A stretch of DNA of 64,000 nucleotides from Plasticicumulans acidivorans (GTDB lineage Bacteria > Pseudomonadota > Gammaproteobacteria > Competibacterales > Competibacteraceae), in assembly GCF_003182095.1 (NCBI RefSeq), contig NZ_QGTJ01000003.1:310001-374000 (forward strand), in the 5' to 3' direction. The notes under the pieces were generated by a model. That model was not told where the DNA came from, made no database searches, and was given only the letters and a program-made list of their open reading frames with translations. Below are positions 19,712-31,218 of this stretch, in pieces. The first letter of the stretch is position 1. The number at the start of each line of letters is the position of its first letter. Both the position numbers and the translations under genes were made by a program.

Positions 19712-21210
19712 CCTGCCTCAACCCTATTAGCATAGAAACGATTAATTAAAATTGCTTCTATGCCAGCGGGGCATCCAAACAGCCGCCACAAAAGCAATGA
19801 TACCAATCCATACACCATGAATCCTATTGGCACGCCTAAAGTCAGGTAAAGCGCCGGCCAAAAAGAGAAATGCTGACCAAGAGCAAATAGAACGGCATAC
19901 ATAGCAACGCCAGCCACTACAGGCCTCGTCCAAGCAGAGACTATATCAAGCCCTGTAATATTTTTTGTAAGACGCAACAAATAAAGCAACCTAAACAAAC
20001 CCAACAGCATAATTACAACCCGAGCCCAGCTAATAGCAATGATATCAAATCCATATAACGCCATCAGATAAGCTGACAACAAAGAAACCACACCTTCAAA
20101 AATATAAAGAACAGCAAGATCTTTCGTTTTACCCAAAACAACAAAATACTGCCCAACAGGCTGAGTCAACCCATTTAATGCAGCAGAGATTGCAAGAATA
20201 CTGAGAATCGGAGCGCCATCTATAAACCCATTCCCATAGATCAACTCTATTACAGGTGCAGCAAGTGCAGACAACAACACCCCAGATATCATGGCTATTG
20301 ATGACGTTACACTGAATATCTTTTTTAAATTTTCAGATTCCCATCTAGCATCACCGTGTTTTGCCGCCAGCCCCGGTAGTAATGCACGGCCAATTGGGTT
20401 CAATAGCTCAAAAACAGCCATCGTCGCCAACGACCCGGCTATAGCGTATAAACCAGTAATTTTTTCCGCAAAAAATGCACCAATAATCAAACGATCCCCG
20501 GTTGCACCTGCATACTGTGAAACCGACCGTATCATGATCCAGAAAGAAAAACTAAATAACTCATGGCGCGCAGCCAACGAGATTTTCGGTCGATAAGGGT
20601 GCATATAATAACTTAACAACACAGAAACAAAACTTCTAACTAGAACACCTAACACCAACGCCCAGTATGAGCGGAAGAAAAACGCCCCAATCAGGGTGGC
20701 AAGCACTCCAAACAATTGGACAAGAAAATTATAATTAAAATCTTTATGAAATTCGAGGTTCTTTCTGAAATCGACAATTCCAATATTGGCCAGACCGCCG
20801 ACAAAAACAGATACCGCCATCATCAACATGATTGGTTGATAGCGCTCATCTGCATATATTTCAATGACCAACGGGGAAGCCGCCAAAATGATCAGTGCAG
20901 CGGCTGTTGTCAATATAAGCCTAAAAGTCCACGCCGTATCATAATGCTTACGCTGTGGATCAGGATGGCGAATTATAGAAAGATCAGCGCCTATATCGGT
21001 AAAAACCTCAAATAAACCAATCAGGGCTGTCGTAATTGCAAATATACCGAAATCGTCTGGCGAGAGCAGTCGTGCAACCACCACCATTGACGCTAGCCCC
21101 ATCAAGCGGGACGACCAGCGCATCACTATCATCCACACAGCACCGCGGACTAATTTTTCCCCGATACTTCGTGAACGGTCCACGCTTTTAGATTGCGTCA
21201 TAGATGCCAC
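19708..21210 (-). CDS. Wzx-type oligosaccharide flippase
   Basis: Polytopic membrane protein of 500 residues with about 14 hydrophobic segments, of the polysaccharide-transporter/MATE-like flippase family. RGAVWMIVMRWSSRLMGLAS and VVARLLSPDDFGIFAI at the N-terminus are typical. It would translocate lipid-linked repeat units to the periplasmic side. It stands between two GT2 genes, consistent with a Wzx/Wzy-type route, although no Wzy polymerase is recognisable in the window. Confidence 0.9.
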   Translation of the reverse strand: MASMTQSKSVDRSRSIGEKLVRGAVWMIVMRWSSRLMGLASMVVVARLLSPDDFGIFAITTALIGLFEVFTDIGADLSIIRHPDPQRKHYDTAWTFRLILTTAAALIILAASPLVIEIYADERYQPIMLMMAVSVFVGGLANIGIVDFRKNLEFHKDFNYNFLVQLFGVLATLIGAFFFRSYWALVLGVLVRSFVSVLLSYYMHPYRPKISLAARHELFSFSFWIMIRSVSQYAGATGDRLIIGAFFAEKITGLYAIAGSLATMAVFELLNPIGRALLPGLAAKHGDARWESENLKKIFSVTSSIAMISGVLLSALAAPVIELIYGNGFIDGAPILSILAISAALNGLTQPVGQYFVVLGKTKDLAVLYIFEGVVSLLSAYLMALYGFDIIAISWARVVIMLLGLFRLLYLLRLTKNITGLDIVSAWTRPVVAGVAMYAVLFALGQHFSFWPALYLTLGVPIGFMVYGLVSLLLWRLFGCPAGIEAILINRFYANRVEAG

Positions 21211-21384
21211 TTCAGGTTTTAAATTATGAAATCAGTCGTCAGATACGGCTCGAACGCATCCAGACACGTCATGCGCATTTCCCCCTCGCCCAACCACTGC
21301 TAACAACAGTTGAGAATCGGCTTGCTGCTGACAGGACTCGAAGCATCGGCTTACAAAAACGAGGGCTTAAAACAGATCTAAAAA

Positions 21385-22473
21385 TCAGCTGGACGCAGCT
21401 TTCATCTTCGTCAGTAAACAGACACCCAGCGCTTTCGCTTTTCTTACGACACCTGGCTTGCATGCATGCAGCTGATCAAACTCGTCATATACACGCAAGG
21501 CATCAAAACCAAGTTTCTGCAGTGACCTTTCGACGACATCGAACCAAATCATCGAACAAAATTGTCTGATCCAATCGCACCGCAGCTTGTCATCAATGTT
21601 TCTGCTCTCAAACGCAGACATAACCTTGGCAGTTAGTGCGCCAAGCTTTCTTAAGTCGCTCGTCGATGTCTGTGGCAACTTTTCTATAAGCCCATGCCAA
21701 ATCAGATAGCCTTCAACTTCGTCTACTTCTCGCGCCAAAACACGTGCATATGCATCTCTCATAAAAGACACACCGTTGCGCGTCATTTCGTCATATTTAA
21801 TTTTACTATTATTACTTTCGTGCAGCCTGTACCCCACAAGCGCATCTGGCAAGACCGACAGACGTCCACTCAGCGCCATCCGATGATAAAGTTCATAATC
21901 TTCTGCATAGTGATACTGTGCTCGAAAACAAACATCATGCTCGCGCACAAATTTACGTTTCAATGCCATAGATGAATACGTCAGGTTATGGCGTGCAAAG
22001 AATAAAGCGACTTCAATTTGATAAGGCTCTGTAAGAACAGGCATTTCATCTTCTACACGCGCTCCGCCTTTAATAAAATAAACACGCGCGCCCAAAACAT
22101 CGATATCCGGGTGTGCTCGGAGATAAGAAAGCTGGAGCTTTATTCTTTCAGGCTCGCTGACGTCATCTTGATCCGTTACAAAAATATATTCCCCACGTGC
22201 ACGGCTGATTGCTTTGTTCCTGCTTTCACTGATCCCTATATTATGTTCATTCTCGACAAGAACAATTCGTGGATCGTTGTACGATCTTATAATTTCAACG
22301 GTCTGATCCGTTGAACAGTCGTCGATAATGACAAATTCAAAGTCTTGCCAAGTCTGGCCTAGAATTGAGTCAATTGTTTCACGCAGATACTTGACGCCAT
22401 TAAATGTCGTCATCAGCACTGAAACAGGCAAAGACGACTCATCGGACACATGCAGATCAGCGGAAACGCTCAA
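21385..22473 (-). CDS. GT2-family glycosyltransferase
   Basis: GT-A glycosyltransferase of 362 residues. SVLMTTFNGVKYLRETIDSI, VIIDDCSTDQT, GISESRNKAI and the DxD-like FVTDQDDVSEPERI identify the family. The start is taken as the TTG at 22473 because GGAGAGG lies eight bases upstream. The open frame continues to an ATG at 22542, which would add 23 unconserved residues. A gap of 174 bases separates it from the flippase gene. Sugar and linkage are unknown. Confidence 0.88.
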   Translation of the reverse strand: MSVSADLHVSDESSLPVSVLMTTFNGVKYLRETIDSILGQTWQDFEFVIIDDCSTDQTVEIIRSYNDPRIVLVENEHNIGISESRNKAISRARGEYIFVTDQDDVSEPERIKLQLSYLRAHPDIDVLGARVYFIKGGARVEDEMPVLTEPYQIEVALFFARHNLTYSSMALKRKFVREHDVCFRAQYHYAEDYELYHRMALSGRLSVLPDALVGYRLHESNNSKIKYDEMTRNGVSFMRDAYARVLAREVDEVEGYLIWHGLIEKLPQTSTSDLRKLGALTAKVMSAFESRNIDDKLRCDWIRQFCSMIWFDVVERSLQKLGFDALRVYDEFDQLHACKPGVVRKAKALGVCLLTKMKAASS

Positions 22474-22731
22474 AACTTTATCCTCTCCACCCTGGCTCAA
22501 AAAAACCGGCCGAAGTCTGCAGCCAGTATTCCTCCAGCCCATCCTAGCGACTCACGGCATACGCTGATAGCAAAAAATTAAAACATCGTGACGCAGTGTG
22601 CTGGCACACCTCTGTATCGGGATGCCCTCACCTGAGGATCATGAATGACCGCGCTTCGCGTATATCGCGGACACGGCAAATTGCACGTAAACCTTCGAGG
22701 CTCGTCGCCGTACATCAACGACTGACGTTTG

Positions 22732-23616
22732 TCACCAGCTGCGCAGCCAGTCGGCCGTCCAGGCTGAAACCTCGTTTCGCCATTGTCGGGAAGAGAACGT
22801 GTGGTTTGCTTCAACCAGCTCACGGCGGACAACACGCGGCTCATCCAGCAGAGAGGTCCATGCCTCCGAGCCGTTTGTCAGGTTGCAAAACTCGGCAGCC
22901 GTCAGGTCATTGCCTGCCAACACCAGCAGCACCCGACCACGAAAGCGCCGCAGGCATTCTGCCATCCGATCCGGTAACGGCAGGGCAGCGGTCGGATCAG
23001 CGCCTGCAGCTGCAGCAAGCGCCTGGGGACGTCGCCGTAAGCGGCCAATGAAGCCGAGCAGTGAACGTAACGAAGCGATGACCTCAAACTCACCGTGCAG
23101 AATCTTCTTCCACAGTGCCGGGCTCAGCAGGCGGTCGCGATAGTAGTGCGTCAGATAGGCCTTGGCTTCACCCGCCTCGGTCCGTACCCACGGGTTGAGC
23201 AGCACCAGACCGCTGATGCGCTCATCCCGCCAGGCGTGAAACAGGGCGGCCGAGGCGGCGTCGCACAAGCCCCAGATGACGAATTCCTGCAGTTGCGGAC
23301 AGCGCTGCTGGAAGGCATCGAGCGCGGCATGAATATCGGCGTCGATCGCCGTGAAATCGCGCGCCGCCCCTTCGCCATCGCCCATGCCGCGATAGTCAAA
23401 GCGCAGCGTCGGAAAACCCGCTGCGGCCAGATCCCGCGCAAGCAATACGAACTGGCGATGGCTGCCGACGCGTGTCTGTGGTCCGCCGACCACCACCAGC
23501 ACACCGCGTCGCGCCGCGGCTTCGCCGGCATGCAGGATCGCCGGCAGCTGCTCACCGGCACACTCGAAGGTGAACGTGCTCTCCACGGGATGTTCGTCCA
23601 CAGGCTGCAGGCTCAT
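22732..23616 (-). CDS. hydrolase 1, exosortase A system-associated
   Basis: Alpha/beta-hydrolase-fold protein of 294 residues. VLVVVGGPQTRVGSHRQFV, LRFDYRGMGDGEG and the nucleophile-region WGLCDAASAAL are characteristic of the exosortase A-associated hydrolase 1 family. The nucleophile position reads Cys-Asp (GLCDA), as is usual in this group. It starts on an ATGA overlap with hydrolase 2, so the pair is coupled. Its substrate is unknown; an acyl or aminoacyl thioester on the carrier protein is one idea. Confidence 0.88.
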   Translation of the reverse strand: MSLQPVDEHPVESTFTFECAGEQLPAILHAGEAAARRGVLVVVGGPQTRVGSHRQFVLLARDLAAAGFPTLRFDYRGMGDGEGAARDFTAIDADIHAALDAFQQRCPQLQEFVIWGLCDAASAALFHAWRDERISGLVLLNPWVRTEAGEAKAYLTHYYRDRLLSPALWKKILHGEFEVIASLRSLLGFIGRLRRRPQALAAAAGADPTAALPLPDRMAECLRRFRGRVLLVLAGNDLTAAEFCNLTNGSEAWTSLLDEPRVVRRELVEANHTFSSRQWRNEVSAWTADWLRSW

Positions 23617-24422
23617 GCGCACAATCCATCGATGGCGGCAACCGTCGCCTGCGCCAGGCCAGGCACGGTCGCGATCTCCTGAGTCGACCAGAACATGTCA
23701 CCGACCACGCTCTGCGCGGCGGCGTCGATGCCAGCCGCACGCCAGGCGTCGAGGCAGCGTGCCAGCGCCGGGCTGAGCGGCCGCTCGGCATCGGCGGCGA
23801 TTTCAAGGCAGCGGATCGGCAGTGTGGCGGTGCCGACATCCAGCCTCTGCGCCGACAGCGCCGCATACAGCGCCGGCGACAGCTCGTAGCCGGCAATCTC
23901 CAGGGAGATTCCCTCCAGCAGCTGCGCGCGCAGGCTGGCGGTGGTTTCCTTGTGCTCATCGCGCAGCGAGGCCGCGAGGCGCAGGCGCAGGAACTGCGTC
24001 ATTGCGAGCTCGCCCGACAGCACCGGCTGCCATAACAGCAGGCCATCGGCCGCCGACGGCTGTCGTGCCAGACAGGCAGCGGCCGTCAGGGCTCCGCAGC
24101 GCATGCCCCAGAACAGCTGCCGCCCCGGCGCACGTTCGCGCAGCAACGCCGCAGCGCAGAGGTAATCCTCCAGCCAGACATCCCAGTCGGCGTCGGCAAA
24201 ATCGCCGGCGCTGTCGCCGGTGCCGTAGGGGTCGAGCAGCAGCACGCCATAGCCGTGTGCCGCCAGTGCCCGTGCACTCAACGCGACCATCCGCCGCGAT
24301 TTGTTCATTTCCTCGGCGAAGGCCGCGAAGAACAACACGCCGCCGCGCGCCGGTGCTGCAGCGGGCGGCAAGTACAGACTGAACAGCCTGCCGCGAGCGC
24401 CGTCGATGAATTGCGGCTGCAT
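23613..24422 (-). CDS. hydrolase 2, exosortase A system-associated
   Basis: Second alpha/beta-hydrolase-like protein, 269 residues from the ATG at 24422, seven bases after the carrier-protein stop. LFFAAFAEEMNKSRRMV and LLLDPYGTGDSAGDF are strongly conserved in the exosortase A-associated hydrolase 2 family, and WGMRCGALTAAA is at the nucleophile elbow. The longer open frame reaching 24542 overlaps the carrier-protein gene and is not needed. The two hydrolases plus the carrier protein form the right arm of the locus. Confidence 0.87.
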   Translation of the reverse strand: MQPQFIDGARGRLFSLYLPPAAAPARGGVLFFAAFAEEMNKSRRMVALSARALAAHGYGVLLLDPYGTGDSAGDFADADWDVWLEDYLCAAALLRERAPGRQLFWGMRCGALTAAACLARQPSAADGLLLWQPVLSGELAMTQFLRLRLAASLRDEHKETTASLRAQLLEGISLEIAGYELSPALYAALSAQRLDVGTATLPIRCLEIAADAERPLSPALARCLDAWRAAGIDAAAQSVVGDMFWSTQEIATVPGLAQATVAAIDGLCA

Positions 24423-24429
24423 GCGCCGT

Positions 24430-24678
24430 TCAGCCGACCTTGGCGGCGAGGAATTCGTGCAGCGCGCCGGCGCTGGCGAAGGTGTCGGCACTGATCTCGT
24501 CATCGTCGATGACGACGCCGTAGCGATCCTCGATGGCAGCAATCAGGCCGACCACGGCCATCGAATCGAACTCGGGAATACCGCCCATCAGCGTGGTGTC
24601 CGGCTCCAGCTGCGCGGTGCGCTCACCGAGCTGCAGGACTTCACCGATCAAGGTCTTGACTTCGTCAAAGCTCACCAT
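24430..24678 (-). CDS. acyl carrier protein of the exosortase A locus
   Basis: 82-residue acidic helical carrier protein. The phosphopantetheine attachment site is Ser39 in EFDSMAVVGLI. It is more divergent than a fatty-acid AcpP and lies directly before hydrolase 2 and hydrolase 1, the usual arrangement in exosortase A loci. It likely carries the acyl or aminoacyl group activated by the AMP-forming ligase of the left arm. Holo-ACP synthase (acpS) is in the same window but belongs to the sigma-E cluster. Confidence 0.9.
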   Translation of the reverse strand: MVSFDEVKTLIGEVLQLGERTAQLEPDTTLMGGIPEFDSMAVVGLIAAIEDRYGVVIDDDEISADTFASAGALHEFLAAKVG

Positions 24679-24825
24679 GGTTTCCCGTTCCTGATTGATT
24701 CAAAAGCACGTTCTGCAGAGAACGCAGCGTGCGGCGCGGCGAAGATAACCGCTCGCCTGTGATCCCGCCAGCCATGCGTCCACTTCCGCGGCGGCGGCAC
24801 GGGGCCACCCACCGGGCTGCCGAGC

Positions 24826-26166
24826 TCAGCGTCCGCGCGTAAACAGCGCGATCGACTCGACATGCGCGGTGTGCGGAAACATGTCCATCACGCCGGCGGC
24901 GATCAGGCGAAAGCCATGCTCGTGCACCAGCACACCGGCATCACGCGCCAGCGTCGCCGGATGGCAGGAGACATAGACGATGCGCTCGGCGCCCATCGCC
25001 GCCACGTGCGGCATCATTTCCAGCGCACCGGAGCGTGGCGGGTCGAGCAGGATCTTGTCGTAGTGCGCCTGGCGCCAGGGCTGGCTGGTGATGTCGGTGG
25101 TCAAATCCGCGGTGTGGAACTGCACACGACCGAGCCCGTTGCGTTCAGCATTGAGCCGCGCCCAGTCGACCAGGCTCTGCTCGCCCTCGACGCCGACCAC
25201 CTCACCGGCCTGGCGGGCCATCGCCAGCGTGAAATTGCCGAGCCCGCAGAACAGGTCGAGCACTTTATCGCCGGAGCCAAGTTCGAGCAGCTCGATGGCG
25301 CGGGCGATCATCTGCCGGTTGATCTCGGCGTTGACCTGAGTGAAGTGGTAGGTGCGGAATGCCAGCTCGACGTCGAAGGCCGGCAGGCGGTAATGCAGGT
25401 CCTGCACATCGACCGGCCACAGCGGATACGTTGAGTCGACGCCTTTGGGCTGCAGCAGCACACGCACCTCGTGCTGCCGGGCAAAGGCTTCGAGCAGGCT
25501 GAGGTCGTCCGCCGTCGGCGGGTCCATGACGCGAAAGTTAAGCGCCACGCCATCGTCGCCGACTGCGACCTCGATCTGCGGCAGGCGGGCGCGGATGCTG
25601 AGGGCACCGATCAGCGCCGACAGCGCTTCGATCAGCTCGCCGACCCGCGGATGCAGGACTGCACAGCTGAGCAGATCGGCCAGATAGGGCGCGTGCTTTT
25701 CGCGAAAGCCGACCAGCACCTTGCCCTTCTTCGGCACGTAGCGCACGCCGAGGCGTGCCTTCTGCCGATAGCCCCAGTGCGGTCCGCGCAGCGGTTCGAG
25801 CCAACGCTCCGGCTCGACCTTGCCGATGCGGGCGAGATTGTCGACCAGTTGCTGATGCTTGAATTCGATCTGCCGCTCGGCGGCCAGATGCTGCAGGCTG
25901 CAACCGCCGCAGACCCCGAAATGCGCACAGCGCGGCTCGACCCGCTCCGGCGAAGCTTCGAGCACGCGCTCGGCGCGGCCTTCGTCGAACTGCGAATGCG
26001 TGGCGACATAGCGAAACTCGACCTGCTCGCCCGGCAGCGCGCCGTCGATGAACACGGCCTTGCCGTCGAGATGGGCGATACCGCGCCCATCGTGGGCCAG
26101 CGCATCGATGCGGGCCGGAAACACGCCCTCGGGATAGCGGGGCTTGCGGTGATGACGTCGACTCAT
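24826..26166 (-). CDS. rlmD: 23S rRNA (uracil-1939-C5)-methyltransferase
   Basis: SAM-dependent RNA methyltransferase of 446 residues. An N-terminal TRAM domain (DGRGIAHLDGKAVFIDGALPGE) is followed by the four-cysteine [4Fe-4S] site (CAHFGVCGGCSLQH and the later Cys), the SAM motif LDLFCGLGNFTL and the catalytic YVSCHPATLARD motif. The ATG at 26166 is used because the family begins close to the basic RRHHRKPRYP stretch; the GTG at 26199 would add 11 residues. Length matches RlmD. Confidence 0.95.
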   Translation of the reverse strand: MSRRHHRKPRYPEGVFPARIDALAHDGRGIAHLDGKAVFIDGALPGEQVEFRYVATHSQFDEGRAERVLEASPERVEPRCAHFGVCGGCSLQHLAAERQIEFKHQQLVDNLARIGKVEPERWLEPLRGPHWGYRQKARLGVRYVPKKGKVLVGFREKHAPYLADLLSCAVLHPRVGELIEALSALIGALSIRARLPQIEVAVGDDGVALNFRVMDPPTADDLSLLEAFARQHEVRVLLQPKGVDSTYPLWPVDVQDLHYRLPAFDVELAFRTYHFTQVNAEINRQMIARAIELLELGSGDKVLDLFCGLGNFTLAMARQAGEVVGVEGEQSLVDWARLNAERNGLGRVQFHTADLTTDITSQPWRQAHYDKILLDPPRSGALEMMPHVAAMGAERIVYVSCHPATLARDAGVLVHEHGFRLIAAGVMDMFPHTAHVESIALFTRGR

Positions 26167-26241
26167 AGGGATTCCGTCAGGGATCGGCAGACTGCGCACC
26201 GCCAGCGGCGCGCGGCAGTGATCGAGAAGATAACGACAGGA

Positions 26242-27024
26242 TTAGTCCTGCGGACAACTGCTCCAGCGAGCGAGGAACTCAGCAAAATGGGCCGCTTCGG
26301 CATTGCGCAGCCAGTCGCGCAGCAGGCGGCATTCAGCGCCATAGCCTTCGGCGCCGAGATGCCCGCGCAGCAGTTCGAAACGCAGCCAGACCAGATAGGT
26401 ATTGAGCACGTCGGTCTCGCAGTACTGGCGGATCGCCTCGATCTCGCCGGCCTGAAATGCGCCCCATACCTTGCCGCCGTGCATGCCCATCTTGCCGGGC
26501 GCGCCGATCAGCGTGGCGATTTCATCGAGCGGCGCCGCCGCGCGCGGCTGGTAGGCGGCGAGCACATCCATCAGATCCGTGTGCCGCCAGTGAAAACGCC
26601 CGAGGTAATGGTTGTAGCGAAACGCCGGCTCATCCTCGCCGGTATCCCAGTAGCGCGGCGCGGCGATGCCGTGCAGCAGCGCGCGGTAATGCAGCACCGG
26701 CAGATCGAAACCACTGCCGTTCCAGCTGACCAGCGTCGGTACGTACTTGCCGACCCCATCGAAGAAGCGCTGGATCAGCTCCGCCTCGCCGGAGGCCGGC
26801 GTACCAAGCGACCAGACCTTGAGCTGGCTGCCCGAACGCAGCACCGCGGAAATCGCCACAATGCGCTGCAGGTGATGACGCACGAAGTCACTGCCGCTGT
26901 TCTGCCGGCGCTCGAAATGCATCGCCGCGGCAACCTGCGCATCGCTCAGGCCCTCGAAGCCGTTGAGCCGGCGCGCGCCCTCCACGTCCGGCACGGTTTC
27001 GATGTCAAAAACCAATACGTTCAT
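26242..27024 (-). CDS. predicted 3'-5' exonuclease, DNA polymerase B-like (DEDDy)
   Basis: Exonuclease-fold protein of 260 residues. FDIETVPD is the Exo I motif, SWNGSGFDLPVL Exo II and YCETDVLNTY Exo III with the Tyr of the DEDDy class. It corresponds to the stand-alone PolB-like exonuclease family of proteobacteria; its substrate is unknown. The ATG at 27024 follows the cysM stop by five bases, so it is probably the second gene of a cysM operon. Confidence 0.87.
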   Translation of the reverse strand: MNVLVFDIETVPDVEGARRLNGFEGLSDAQVAAAMHFERRQNSGSDFVRHHLQRIVAISAVLRSGSQLKVWSLGTPASGEAELIQRFFDGVGKYVPTLVSWNGSGFDLPVLHYRALLHGIAAPRYWDTGEDEPAFRYNHYLGRFHWRHTDLMDVLAAYQPRAAAPLDEIATLIGAPGKMGMHGGKVWGAFQAGEIEAIRQYCETDVLNTYLVWLRFELLRGHLGAEGYGAECRLLRDWLRNAEAAHFAEFLARWSSCPQD

Positions 27025-27029
27025 CGCAC

Positions 27030-27932
27030 TCAATCCGGAAACACGCCGGTCGACAGGTAACGGTCACCGCGGTCGCAGATGATCGTGACAATCAGGGCGT
27101 TTTCGACCTCCGCGGCAATCTGCAGCGCGGCGGCGACGGCGCCGCCGGCCGAAATGCCGCAGAAGATGCCTTCTTCAGCGGCGAGACGGCGGGTGGTTTC
27201 CTCAGCGAGCGTCTGCGGCATGTCGATGACGCGATCGACGCACGCCGGTTCGTAGATCTTCGGCAGATAGGCTTCGGGCCAGCGGCGGATACCCGGGATG
27301 CTCGAACCGTCGGTCGGCTGCACGCCGACGATCTGCACCTGCGGGCTCTGCTCCTTGAGGTAGCGCGACACGCCCATGATCGTGCCGGTGGTCCCCATCG
27401 CACTGACGAAGTGCGTCACGCGGCCGGCGGTCTGCTGCCAGATTTCCGGGCCGGTGCCGCGGTAATGCGCCAGCGGATTGTCGGGATTGGCGAACTGGTC
27501 GAGCACCTTGCCTTCACCGGCCGCCTGCATCTGCTGGGCGAGGTCGCGGGCGCCTTCCATGCCCTGCTCCTTGGTGACCAGGATCAGCTCGGCGCCGTAG
27601 GCCTTCATCGAGGCACGTCGCTCGACGCTGAGGTTGTCCGGCATGATCAGGATCATGCGATAGCCCTTGATCGCCGCGGCCATCGCCAGTGCGATGCCGG
27701 TGTTGCCGCTGGTAGCCTCGATCAGCGTGTCGCCCGGCTGGATCTCGCCGCGCCGCTCGGCCTCCTGGATCATCGCCAGCGCCGGGCGATCCTTGACCGA
27801 ACCGGCCGGGTTGTTGCCTTCCAGCTTGCCGAGCACGAGGCTGGACAGGCCGGCGCTCATGCGCTGCAGTCGCACCAGGGGCGTATGGCCGATCAGGTCT
27901 TCGAGCGTGGGGAAATCAGGCAGGGTCATCAT
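27030..27932 (-). CDS. cysM: cysteine synthase B
   Basis: PLP-dependent O-acetylserine sulfhydrylase B, 300 residues. NNPAGSVKDRPA carries the PLP Lys, EATSGNTGIALA is the substrate loop, and GTTGTIMG binds the phosphate. CysM can use thiosulfate as well as sulfide. The start is one of two adjacent ATGs (27932 and 27929); the open frame extends far upstream to 28289 but that extension runs into the promoter region shared with the GacS-like kinase gene and resembles no CysM. Confidence 0.95.
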   Translation of the reverse strand: MMTLPDFPTLEDLIGHTPLVRLQRMSAGLSSLVLGKLEGNNPAGSVKDRPALAMIQEAERRGEIQPGDTLIEATSGNTGIALAMAAAIKGYRMILIMPDNLSVERRASMKAYGAELILVTKEQGMEGARDLAQQMQAAGEGKVLDQFANPDNPLAHYRGTGPEIWQQTAGRVTHFVSAMGTTGTIMGVSRYLKEQSPQVQIVGVQPTDGSSIPGIRRWPEAYLPKIYEPACVDRVIDMPQTLAEETTRRLAAEEGIFCGISAGGAVAAALQIAAEVENALIVTIICDRGDRYLSTGVFPD

Positions 27933-28085
27933 GGGCGGTCCGGTAAACAGGGCGGTACGCCGCGGCTGCGGCGTGAGCGAGCTATCATACACGCCCGTTC
28001 GCGACCACCCGCCCGCGCCCGCCATGTGCGTTAAGACCTCGCTGCGTTCGCCACATCCGACGCATTCCGCCACCAGAGCTGCGCG

Positions 28086-30473
<2,388 letters not shown>

Positions 30474-30487
30474 GGAGAGCCAAACAG

Positions 30488-30835
30488 GTGTCGTCCGAAT
30501 TACCTGCATATGATCCCGCCGATGCCCTGCGCGTCACCGGCAATCGCCCCGATGTCGCGCATCATCTGCTCGGCCTGCTGCGCAAGGACCTGCCGGCACA
30601 GCGCGAACGTTTGGCCGTACTCATCGCCGATGCAAGCTGGCCGGGAGTCCGCGAACTGGCGCACAAACTCGCCGGCTCAGCCCTGTATTGCGGCGCACCG
30701 GCCCTGCTGTGCGCCTGCCGCGCGCTGGAGGCACGCATCGAGGAAAACACCGATCAGCCGGAGGACGCCGAATGGCTCGGTGCCGAGGTGCTGACGCAGA
30801 TCGATCGCTTTCTGCGTGAAGCCCCTGCCGGCTGA
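30488..30835 (+). CDS. stand-alone Hpt (histidine phosphotransfer) protein
   Basis: 115-residue four-helix phosphotransfer protein. RELAHKLAGSALYCG contains the phospho-accepting His59. The start is a GTG at 30488 preceded by GGAGAG at eight bases. It follows the hybrid kinase by 14 bases and most likely completes its phosphorelay, replacing the missing C-terminal Hpt of the kinase. Its stop lies five bases from the stop of the convergent acpS, with no room for a terminator. Confidence 0.88.
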   Translation: MSSELPAYDPADALRVTGNRPDVAHHLLGLLRKDLPAQRERLAVLIADASWPGVRELAHKLAGSALYCGAPALLCACRALEARIEENTDQPEDAEWLGAEVLTQIDRFLREAPAG

Positions 30836-30840
30836 AACCC

Positions 30841-31218
30841 TCAGCCTTCGAGCACCACGCAGGCCACGGCGTAGTCACGCTCGTCGCTGATCGACAGCCA
30901 GCTCGCACTGACGCCGAGCTGTTCGCAGCGCGCGCGCGCTGCGCCGTGCCAGCACAACAGCGGGCGACCGAGCACATCGTGCGCCACGCCGATCTGACTC
31001 AGGCCGATCCCCTCGGCCACCCCGGTGCCCAGCGCCTTGACCGCCGCTTCCTTTGCCGCGAAACGCCGTGCCAGCAGGCGCGCCGGCGCCCGGCTTGCCC
31101 GGAACTCGGCCAGCTCCTGTTGCGTCAGCAGTTTCTCGGCGAAACGCTCGCCGATGCGGGCCAGGCTGTCCTCGATGCGGGCGATGCGCACGATGTCAGT
31201 GCCGATGCCGAGAATCAT
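30841..31218 (-). CDS. acpS: holo-[acyl-carrier-protein] synthase
   Basis: Phosphopantetheinyl transferase of 125 residues that converts apo-ACP to holo-ACP using Co[14 protein letters not shown] supplies the first metal-binding Asp and [15 protein letters not shown] the second metal site. It is last in the long rpoE-led cluster and overlaps pdxJ by four bases (ATGA), a very common gammaproteobacterial pairing. Confidence 0.96.
   Translation of the reverse strand: MILGIGTDIVRIARIEDSLARIGERFAEKLLTQQELAEFRASRAPARLLARRFAAKEAAVKALGTGVAEGIGLSQIGVAHDVLGRPLLCWHGAARARCEQLGVSASWLSISDERDYAVACVVLEG

Noticed and set aside
17344-22560. Insertion sequence remnants at the edges of the AT-rich segment
   Set aside because: I looked for terminal inverted repeats, target duplications and transposase fragments and saw none.
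25471-27060. A 529-codon plus-strand frame across rlmD and the exonuclease gene
   Set aside because: It spans two well-supported minus-strand genes and their gap and has no domain of its own.
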